Shown: one piece after another, positions 54,201 through 64,000 of the stretch
How positions within the stretch are numbered: position 1 is the first letter of the stretch
Layout: every line of letters starts with the position of its first letter
Source of the DNA: Luzula sylvatica
Taxonomy: Eukaryota; Streptophyta; Magnoliopsida; Poales; Juncaceae
Direction of reading: 5' to 3'
DNA length: 64,000 bases
NCBI GenBank assembly: GCA_946800325.1
Contig: OX326956.1
Location: 25,146,356-25,210,355, forward strand
The notes under the pieces: generated by a model
The model's database searches: none
Seen by the model: only the letters and a program-made list of their open reading frames with translations
Told to the model about the DNA's origin: nothing
Made by a program: the position numbers and the translations under genes

Positions 54201-55307
54201 GACTTCACTTTTTATATTTTTGGAAATTTATTGAAAAAAATATAAATTCTTATGTGTTAGTCTTCAATTTCTGAGTTTTTTTTAGGGCAACGTAAAAATT
54301 AAATACTTTTCTCATTCCAAACATAAATCTTGGAATTGCTTTAAAAAATATGATAATTGATATTTTTGAAGGTGTTAGACTTCACTTTTTGCAAAACATA
54401 AATTGAAAAAAAAATAGAAATCCGCACGTGTTAGTCTTCCATTTTGGAGTATTTTTAAGGAAAACATGAAAATGAAGTATTTTTTTAGTTTTAGACATAT
54501 ATTTTGGCATTTAACAGAAAAATATGATAATTAATTTTTTTGAAGGTGTTAGACTTCACTTTTGGTATTTTTCCAAATATTTCGCAAAAAGTAGGAATTC
54601 GCATGTGTTAGTCTTCAATTTTTGAGATTTTATAGAAAAAAATGAAAATTAGATATTTTTCTCATTCTAGACAGATATCTTTGGAATTTTTTGAAAAATG
54701 TGATAATTGATATTTTTGAAGGTATAAGACTTCACTTTTTGTTTTTTTTACAAAAACATTGAAAAAATAGAATTCGCATGTGTTAGTCTTCAATTTTGAA
54801 ATATTTTTTCGGAAAACATGAAAATAAAGTATTTTACTCGTTCTATATTGAAATCTTGGAATGTTTTTGAAAATATTGATAATTGATATTTTTAAAGGTG
54901 TTAGACTTCACTTTTTCTATTTTTGGAAATTTATTGAAAAAAATATAAATTCGTATGTGTTAGTCTTCAATTTTTGAGTTTTTTTTAGGACAACGTAAAA
55001 ATTAAATACTTTTCTCATTCCAAACATAAATCTTGGAATTGCTTTAAAAAATATTATAATTGATATTTTTGAAGGTGTGAGACGTCACTTTTTGCAAAAA
55101 AAAAATTGAAAAAAAAATAGAAATCCGTACGTGTTAGTCTTCCATTTTGGAGTTTTTTTATGGAAAACATGAAAATTAAGTATTTTTTTAGTTTTAGACA
55201 TATATTTTGGCATTTGACTGAAAAATATGATAATTAATTTTTTTGAAGATGTTAGACTTCACTTTTGGTATTTTTCCAAATATTTCGAAAAAAGTTGGAA
55301 TTCGCAT
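51282..55307 (+). repeat. Higher-order unit, 4026 bp (23 monomers)
   Basis: Opens like the 15-monomer units, then includes two additional tetramers of the kind seen at 35.5-38.0 kb (CTTAGAATTGC, GGAATATTTATTAGG). Twenty-four minus one monomers. Confidence 0.8.
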
Positions 55308-58300
55308 GTGTTAGTCTTCAATTTTGGAATATTTTTTAGGAAAACAAGAAAATTAAGTATTTTACTCGTTCTATATTGAAATCTTGGAATGTTTTTGAAA
55401 ATATTTATAATTGATATTTTTAAAGGTGTGAGACTTCATTTTTTGTATTTTTGGAAATTTATTGAAAAAAATATAAATTCGTATGTGTTAGTCTTCAATT
55501 TCTGAGTTTTTTTTAGGGCAACGTAAAAATTAAATAATTTTCTCATTCCAAACATAAATCTTGGAATTGCTTTAAAAAATATGATAATTGATATTTTTGA
55601 AGGTGTTCTTCACTTTTTGCAAAAAATAAATTGCAAAAAAAATAGAAATCCGCACGTGTTAGTCTTCCATTTTGGAGTTTTTTTTAAGGAAAACATGAAA
55701 ATTAATTATTTTTTTAGTTTTAGACATATATTTTGGCATTTAAGAGAAAAATATGATAATTAATTTTTTTGAAGGTGTTAGACTTCACTTTTGGTATTTT
55801 TCCAAATATTTCGAAAAAAGTAGGAATTCGCATGTGTTAGTCTTCAATTTTTGAGTTTTTATCGAAAAAAATGAAAATTAAATATTTTTCTCATTCTAGA
55901 CAGATATCTTTGGAATTTTTTGAAAAATATGAAAATTGATATTTTTGAAGGTATTAGACTCCACTTTTTGTGTTTTTACAAAAACATTGAAAAAATAGAA
56001 TTCGCATGTGTTAGTCTTCAATTTTGGAATATTTTTAAGGAAAACATGAAAATTAAGTATTTTACTCGATCTATATTGAAATCTTGGAATGTTTTTGAAA
56101 ATATTTATAATCGATATTTTTAAAGGTGTTAGACTTCACTTTTTGTATTTTGGGAAATTTATTGAAAAAAATATAAATTCGTATGTGTTAGTCTTCAATT
56201 TCTGAGTTTTTTTTTGGGCAACGTAAAAATTAAACAATTTTCTCATTCCAAACATAAATCTTGGAATTGCTTTAAAAAATATGATAATTGATATTTTTGA
56301 AGGTAGACTTCACTTTTTGCAAAAAATAAATTGAAAAAAAAATAGAAATCCGCACGTGTTAGTCTTCCATTTTGGAGTATTTTTAAGGAAAACATTAAAA
56401 TTAAGTATTTTTTTAGTTTTAGACATATATTTTGGCATTTATCCGAAAAATATGATAATTAATTTTTTTGAAGGTGTTAGACTTCACTTTTGGTATTTTT
56501 CCAAATATTTCGCAAAAAGTAGGAATTCGCATGTGTTAGTCTTCAATTTTTGAGTTTTTATAGAAAAAAATGAAAATTAAATATTTTTCTCATTCTAGAC
56601 AGATATCTTTGGAATTTTTTGAAAAATATGAAAATTGATATTTTTGAAGGTGATATGACTTCAATTTTAGTTTTTTTACAAAAACATTGAAAAAATAGAA
56701 TTCCCATGTGTTAGTCTTCAATTTTGGAATATTTTTTCGGAACACATGAAAATAAAGTATTTTACTCGTTCTATATTGAAATCTTGGAATGTTTTAGAAA
56801 ATATTGAAAATTGATATTTTTAAAGGTGTTAGACTTCACTTTTTGTATTTTTGAAAATTTATTGAAAAAAATATAAATTCGTATGTGTTTGTCTTCAATT
56901 TCTGAGTTTTTTTAAGACCACGTAAAAATTAAATACTTTTGTCATTCCAAACATAAATCTTAGAATTGCTTTAAAAACTATGATATTTGATATTTTTGAA
57001 GGTGTTAGACTTCAATTTTTGCCAAAAATAAATTGAAAAAAAATAAAAATCCGCATGTGTTAGTCTTCCATTTTGGAGTTTTTTTAAGGAAAACATGAAA
57101 ATTAAGTATTTTTTAGTTTTAGACATATATTTTGGCATTTAACAGAAAAATATGATAATTAATTTTTTCGAAGGTGTTAGACTTCACTTTTGGTATTTTT
57201 CCAAATATTTCGCAAAAAGTAGGAATTCGCATGTGTTAGTCTTCAATTTTTGAGTTTTTATAGAAAAAAATGAAAATTAAATATTTTTCTCATTCTGGAC
57301 AGATATCTTTGGAATTTTTTGAAAAATATGATAATTGATATTTTTGAAGGTGACTTCACTTTTTGTTTTTTTACAAAAACATTGAAAAAATAGAATTCGC
57401 ATGTGTTAGTCTTCAATTTTGGAATATTTATTAGGAAAACATGAAAATTAAGTATTTTACTCGTTCTATATTGAAATCTTGGAATGTTTATGAAAATATT
57501 TATAATTGATATTTTTAAAGGTGTTAGACTTCACTTTTTGTATTTTTGGAAATTTATTGAAAAAAATATAAATTCGTATGTGTTAGTCTTCAATTTCTGA
57601 GTTTTTTTTAGGGCAACGTAAAAATTAAATAATTTTCTAATTCCAAACATAAATCTTGGAATTGCTTTAAAACATATGATAATTGATATTTTTGAATGTG
57701 TTAGACTTCACTTTTTGCAAAAAATAAATTGAATAAAAAATAGAAATCCCCACGTGTTAGTCTTCCATTTTGGAGTTTTTTTAAGGAAAACAAGAAAATT
57801 AATTATTTTTTTAGTTTTAGACATATATTTTGGCATTTAACAGAAAAATATGATAATTAATTTTTTTTAAGGTGTTAGACTTCACTTTTGGTATTTTTCC
57901 AAATATTTCGCAAAAAGTAGGAATTCACATGTGTTAGTCTTCAATTTTTGAGTTTTTATAGAAAAAAATGAAAATTAAATATTTTTCTCAGTCTGGACAG
58001 ATATCTTTGGAATTTTTTGAAAAATATGATAATTGATATTTTTGAAGGTATTAGACTTCACTTTTTGTTTTTTTACAAAAACATTGAAAAAATAGAATTC
58101 CCATGTGTTAGTCTTCAATTTTGGAATATTTTTTCGGAACACATGAAAATAAAGTATTTTACTCGTTCTATATTGAAATCTTGGAATGTTTTTGAAAATA
58201 TTTATAATTGATATTTTTAAAGGTGTTAGACTTCACTTTTTATATTTTTGGAAATTTATTGAAAAAAATATAAATTCTTATGTGTCAGTCTTCAATTTCT

Positions 58301-59330
58301 GAGTTTTTTTTAGGGCAACGTAAAAATTAAATACTTTTCTCATTCCAAACATAAATCTTGGAATTGCTTTAAAAAATATGATAATTGATATTTTTGAAGG
58401 TGTTAGACTTCACTTTTTGCAAAAAGTAAATTGAAAAAAAATAGAAATCCGCATGTGTTAGTCTTCCATTTTGGAGATATTTAAGGAAAACTTGAAAATT
58501 AAGTATTTTTTATTTTTAGACATATATTTTGGCATTTAACAGAAAAATATGATAATTAATTTTTTTGAAGGTGTTAGAATTCACTTTTGGTATTTTTCCA
58601 AATATTTCGCAAAAAGTTGGAATTCGCATGTGTTAGTCTTCAATTTTTGAGTTTTTATAGAAAAAAATGAAAATTATATATTTTTCTCATTCTAGACAGA
58701 TATCTTTGGAATTTTTTGAAAAATATGATAATTGATATTTTTGAAGGTATAAGACTTCACATTTTGTTTTTTTACAAAAACATTGAAAAAATAGAATTCG
58801 CATGTGTTAGTCTTCAATTTTGAAATATTTTTTCGGAAAACATGAAAATAAAGTATTTCACTCGTTCTATATTGAAATCTTGGAATGTTTTTGAAAATAT
58901 TGATAATTGATATTTTTAAAGGTGTTAGACTTCACTTTTTCTATTTTTGGAAATTTATTGAAAAAAATATAAATTCGTATGTGTTAGTCTTCAATTTCTG
59001 AGTTTTTTTAGGACAACGTAAAAATTAAATACTTTTCTCATTCCAAACATAAATCTTGGAATTGCTTTAAAAAATATTATAATTGATATTTTTGAAGGTG
59101 TGAGACGTCACTTTTTGCCAAAAATAAATTGAAAAAAAAATAGAAATCTGTACGTGTTAGTCTTCCATTTTGGAGTTTTTTTAAGGACAACATGAAAATT
59201 AAGTATTTTTTTAGTTTTAGACATATATTTTGGCATTTGACTGAAAAATATGATAATTAATATTTTTGAAGATGTTAGACTTCACTTTTGGTATTTTTCC
59301 AAATATTTCGAAAAAAGTTGGAATTCGCAT
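55308..59330 (+). repeat. Higher-order unit, 4023 bp (23 monomers)
   Basis: Same length class and marker order as the preceding unit, but with more private substitutions, suggesting an older copy or a position nearer the edge of homogenisation. Confidence 0.8.
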
Positions 59331-62300
59331 GTGTTTTTGGAATATTTTTTAGGAAAACAAGAAAATTAAGTATTTTACTCGTTCTATATTGTAATCTTGG
59401 AATGTTTTTGAAAATATTTATAATTGATATTTTTAAAGGTGTTAGACTTCATTTTTTGTATTTTTGGAAATTTATTGAAAAAAATATAAATTCGTATGTG
59501 TTAGTCTTCAATTTCTGAGTTTTTTTTAGGGCAACGTAAAAATTAAATAATTTTCTCATTCCAATCATAAATCTTGGAATTGCTTTAAAAAATATGATAT
59601 TTCATATTTTTGAAGGTGTTCTTCACTTTTTGCAAAAAATAAATTGCAAAAAATATAGAAATCCGCACGTGTTAGTCTTCCATTTTGGAGTTTTTTTTAA
59701 GGAAACCATGAAAATTAATTATTTTTTTAGTTTTAGACATATATTTTGGCATTTAACAGAAAAATATGATAATTAATTTTTTTGAAGGTGTTAGACTTCA
59801 CTTTTGGTATTTTTCCAAATATTTCGAAAATAGTAGGAATTCGCAAGTGTTAGTCTTCAATTTTTGAGTTTTTATGGAAAAAAAAATGAAAATTAAATAT
59901 TTTTCTCATTCTAGACAGATATCTTTGGAATTTTTTGAAAAATATGATAATTGATATTTTTGAAGGTAAGACTTCACTTTTTGTTTTTTTACAAAAACAT
60001 TGAAAAAATAGAATTCGCATGTGTTAGTCTTCAATTTTGGAATATTTTTTAGGAAAACATGAAAATAAAGTATTTTACTCGTTCTATATTGAAATCTTGG
60101 AATGTTTTTGAAAATATTGATAATTGATATTTTTAAAGGTGTTAGACTTCACTTTTTGTATTTTTGGAAATTTATTGAAAAAAATATAAATTCTTATGTG
60201 TTAGTCTTCAATTTCTGAGTTTTTTTTAGGGCAACGTAAAAATTAAATACTTTTCTCATTCCAAACATAAATCTTGGAATTGCTTTAAAAAATATGATAA
60301 TTGATATTTTTGAAGGTGTTAGACTTCACTTTTTGCAAAAAATAAATTGAAAAAAAAATAGAAATCCGCATGCGTTAGTCTTCCATTTTGGAGTTTTTTT
60401 TAAGGAAAACATGAAAATTAATTATTTTTTTAGTTTTAGACATATATTTTGGCATTTAACAGAAAAATATGATAATTAATTTTTTTGAGGATGTTAGACT
60501 TCACTTTTATTATTTTTCCCAATATTTCGAAAAAGTAGGAATTCGCATGTGTTAGTCTTCAATTTTTGAGTTTTTATCGAAAAAAATGAAAATTAAATAT
60601 TTTTCTCATTCTAGACAGATATCTTTGGAATTTTTTGAAAAATATGAAAATTGATATTTTTGAAGGTATTAGACTCCACTTTTTGTTTTTTTACAAAAAC
60701 ATTGAAAAAATAGAATTCGCATGTGTTAGTCTTCAATTTTGGAATATTTTTAAGGAAAACATGAAAATTAAGTATTTTACTCGTTCTATATTGAAATCTT
60801 GGAATGTTTTTGAAAATATTTATAATCGATATTTTTAAAGGTGTTAGACTTCCCTTTTTGTATTTTGGGAAATTTATTGAAAAAAATATAAATTCGTATG
60901 TGTTAGTCTTCAATTTCTGAGTTTTTTTTTGGGCAACGTAAAAATTAAATAATTTTCTCATTCCAAACATAAATCTTGGAATTGCTTTAAAAAATATGAT
61001 AATTGATATTTTTGAAGGTGTTAGTCTTCACTTTTTGCCAAAAATAAATTGAAAAAAAAATAGAAATCCCCACGTGTTAGTCTTCTATTTTGGAGTTTTT
61101 TTAAGGAAAACATGAAAATTAAGTATTTTTTTAGTTTTAGACATATATTTTGGCATTTGACTGAAAAATATGATAATTAAGTTTTTTGAAGGTGTTAGAC
61201 TTCACTTTTGGTATTTTTCCAAATATTTCGAAAAAAGATGGAATTCGCATGTGTTAGTCTTCAATTTTTGACTTTTTATTGAAAAAAATGAAAATTAAAT
61301 ATTTTTCTCATTCTGGACAGATATCTTTGGAATTTTCTGAAAAATATGAAAATTGATATTTTTGAAGGTATTCACTTTTTGTTTTGTTTACAAAAACGTT
61401 GAAAAAATAGAATTCGCATGTGTTAGTGTTCAATTTTGGAATAATTTTTAGGAAAACATTAAAATAAAGTATTTTACTGGTTCTATATTGAAATCTTGGA
61501 ATGTTTTTGAAAATATTTATGATTGATATTTTTAAATGTGTTAGACTTCACTTTTTGTATTTTAGGAATTTATTGAAAAAAATATAAATTCGTATGTGTT
61601 AGTCTTCAATTTCTGAGTTTTTTTTAGGACAACGTATAAATTAAATACTTTTCTCATTCCAAACATAAATCTTGGAATTGCTTTAAAAAATATGATAATT
61701 GATATTTTTGAAGGTGTTAGACTTCACTTTTTGCAAAAAGAAAATTGAAAAAAAAATAGAAAGTCGCATGTGTTGCTCTTCCATTTTGGAGTTTTTTTAA
61801 AGAAAACATGAAAATTAATTATTTTTTTAGTTTTAGACATATATTTTTGCATTTAACAGAAAAATATGATAATTAATTTTTTTGAAGATGTTAGACTTCA
61901 CTTTTGGTATTTTTCGAAATATTTCGAAAAAAGTAGGAATTCGCATGTGTTAGTCTTCAATTTTTTAGTTTTTATAGAAAAAAATGAAAATTAAATATTT
62001 TTCTCATTCTGGATAGATATCTTTGGAATTTTTTGAAAAATATGATAATTGATATTTTTGAAGGTATAAGACTTCACTTTTTGTTTTTTTACAAAAACGT
62101 TGAAAAAATAGAATTCGCATGTGTTAGTCTTCAATTTTGGAATAATTTTTAGGAAAACAAGAAAATAAAGTACTTTACTCGTTCTATATTGAAATCTTGG
62201 AATGTTTTTGAAAATATTTATCATGGATATTTTTAAATGTGTTAGACTTCACTTTTTGTGTTTTTGGAATTTATTGAAAAAAATATAAATTCGTATGTGT

Positions 62301-64000
62301 TAGTCTTCAATTTCTGAATATTTTTTAGGGCAACGTAAAAATTAAATAATTTTCTCATTCCAAACATAAATCTTGGAATTGCTTTAAAAAATAAGATAAT
62401 TTATATTTTTGAAGGTGTTAGACTTCACTTTTTGCGAAAAATAAATTGAAAAAAAAATAGAAATCCGCACGTGTTAGACATCCATTTTGGAGTTTTTTTA
62501 AGGAAAACATGAAAATAAAGTATTTTTTTAGTTTTAGACATATATTTTGGCATTTAATAGAAAAATATGATAATTAATTTTTTTGAAGGTGCTAGACTTC
62601 ACTTTTGGTATTTTTCAAAATATTTCAAGAAAAGTAGGAATTCGCATGTGTTAGTCTTGAGTTTTTATAGAAAAAAATGAAAATTAAATATTTTTCTCAT
62701 TCTAGACAGATATCTTTGGAATTTTTTGAAAAATATGATAATTGATATTTTTGAAGGTGTTAGACTTCACTTTTTGTTTTTTTACAAAAACATTGAAAAA
62801 ATAGAATTCCCATGTGTTAGTCTTCAATTTTGGAATATTTTTTCGGAACACATGAAAATAAAGTATTTTACTCGTTCTATATTGAAATCTTGGAATGTTT
62901 TTGAAAATATTGATAATTGATATTTTTAAAGGTGTTAGACTTCACTTTTTGTATTTTTGGAAATTTATTGAAAAAAATATAAATTCGTATGTGTTTGTCT
63001 TCAATTTCTGAGTTTTTTTAAGACCACGTAAAAATTAAATACTTTTGTCATTCCAAACATAAATCTTAGAATTGCTTTAAAAAAATATGATATTTGATAT
63101 TTTTGAAGGTGTGACTTCAATTTTTGCCAAAAATAAACTGAAAAAAAATAGAAATCCGCATGTGTTAGTCTTCCATTTTGGAGTTTTTTTAAGGAAAACA
63201 TGAAAATTAAGTATTTTTTTAGTTTTAGACATATATTTTGGCATTTAACAGAAAAATATGATAATTCATTTTTTTGAAGATGTTAGACTTCACTTTTCGT
63301 ATTTTTCCAAATATTTCGAAAAAAGTAGGAATTCGCATGTGTTAGTCTTCAATTTTTGAGTTTTTATAGAAAAAATGAAAATTAAATATTTTTCTCATTC
63401 TAGACAGATATCTTTGGAATTTTTTGAAAAATATGAAAATTGATATTTTTGAAGGTATTAGACTTCACTTTTTGTTTTTTTACAAAAACATTGAAAAAAT
63501 AGAATTCGCATGTGTTAGTCTTCAATTTTGGAATATTTATTAGGAAAACATGAAAATTAAGTATTTTACTCGTTCTATATTTAAATCTTGGAATGTTTTT
63601 GAAAATATTTATAATTGATATTTTTAAAGGTGTTAGACTTCACTTTTTGTATTTTTGGAAATTTATTGAAAAAAATATAAATTATTATGTGTTAGTCTTC
63701 AATTTCTGAGTTTTTTTAGGGCAACGTAAAAATTAAATACTTTTGTCATTCCAAACATAAATCTTGGAATTGCTTTAAAAAATATGATAATTGATATTTT
63801 TGAAGGTGTTAGACTTCACTTTTTGCAAAAAATAAATTGAAAAAAAAATAGAAATCCGCACGTGTTAGTCTTCCATTTTGAAGTATTTTAAAGGAAAACA
63901 TGAAAATTAAGTATTTTTTTAGTTTTAGACATATATTTTGGCATTTAACAGAAAAATATGATAATTAATTTTTTTGAAGGTGTTAGACTTCACTTTTGGT
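59331..64000 (+). repeat. Right-hand array segment with less regular higher-order structure
   Basis: Opens with a D-to-B junction where the B start is shortened (GTGTTTTTGGAATATT, about 12 bases missing). It then runs to the window end with mixed tetramers. Several resemble the 7-12 kb segment, for example CATGGATATTTTTAAATGTG near 62222 as near 11456. An A copy at 62648 has lost about 8 bases after its anchor. No further D-to-B junction is seen. Confidence 0.7.

Larger units (their letters stand above)
2808..64000 (+). repeat. Satellite array, ~175-bp monomers in ~700-bp tetramers
   Basis: Every monomer can be anchored on GTGTTAGTCTTC (or GTGTTAGTCTTCC), recurring each 171-177 bases in one orientation to the window end, about 350 copies. 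Four classes alternate. A has TTTTGAGTTTTTATAG and CTCATTCTAGACAGATATC. B has TTTTGGAATATTTTT and ACTCGTTCTATATTGAAATC. C has TTCTGAGTTTTTTTTAGGGC and CATTCCAAACATAAATC. D has CCATTTTGGAG and TAGTTTTAGACATATATTTT. A hand count of one A monomer gives about 21% GC. The same A-B-C-D order is already present at 2.9-3.6 kb, so the tetramer is as old as the visible edge. Nucleosome-scale length fits a centromeric or other heterochromatic satellite, but the sequence does not show which. It starts mid-monomer within class B. Confidence 0.97.

Noticed and set aside
60611..60970. Longest open frame in the array, 119 codons on the minus strand
   Set aside because: It spans two satellite monomers plus their border and exists only because local indels happen to preserve the frame. 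Equivalent positions in other copies are interrupted.
2808..64000. Many recurring 60-119-codon open frames with proteins such as MIIDIFEGVRLHF on both strands
   Set aside because: They recur exactly with the satellite monomers, cross monomer borders, are rich in Lys/Phe/Asn/Ile as expected from AT-rich DNA, and are broken by simple indels between copies. No coding signal is independent of the repeat.
2808..64000. CRISPR-like regular repeat
   Set aside because: Whole monomers are repetitive with no unique spacers, and the context is plant-like. It is a satellite, not a CRISPR array.

Overview
The window looks like plant nuclear DNA. It holds the 3' end of one spliced gene, about 2 kb of intergenic DNA, and then an unbroken AT-rich satellite array that runs off the right edge. 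Small introns with T-rich acceptor tracts and a satellite monomer near 175 bp fit a flowering plant. The species cannot be named from the sequence. There are no bacterial-type genes, rRNA or tRNA genes, or CRISPR arrays.

1-1090: the last six exons (117 codons visible, the first entering from outside the window) of a plus-strand gene. Its C-terminus is Gln/Asn-rich and then forms a probable coiled coil, ending at TAA 862-864. I do not recognise the family. One intron (198-303) is best read as a GC-AG intron. A short 3' UTR with AATAAA signals follows.

1091-2807: intergenic. The left part is AT-rich and holds a two-copy 27-bp tandem repeat. About 1500-2770 is a much more GC-rich, open-frame-poor mosaic that looks like decayed dispersed-repeat (possibly LTR-element) DNA. 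A small inverted repeat sits just before the array.

2808-64000: about 350 tandem monomers of about 171-177 bp, all in one orientation, about 79% A+T in a hand-counted monomer. Four monomer classes (named A, B, C, D here) follow one another as a tetramer of about 700 bp. The tetramers are grouped into larger higher-order repeats, each closed by a junction at which one class is missing. From 12.7 to 19.8 kb the missing class is B, with units of 11, 15 and 15 monomers. From 21.8 to 59.3 kb the missing class is A, with units of 15, 19, 11 and 23 monomers, plus units of 10 and 30 that each carry one further rearrangement. The gene-proximal edge (2.8-7.4 kb) is the most diverged, and 21-64 kb is strongly homogenised. 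No transposon interrupts the array.

The many 60-120-codon open frames in the array are by-products of the repeat and are not annotated as genes. No new protein-coding system was found. The notable content is the nested repeat architecture, a recurrent small-deletion hotspot inside the monomer, and the GC-AG intron.
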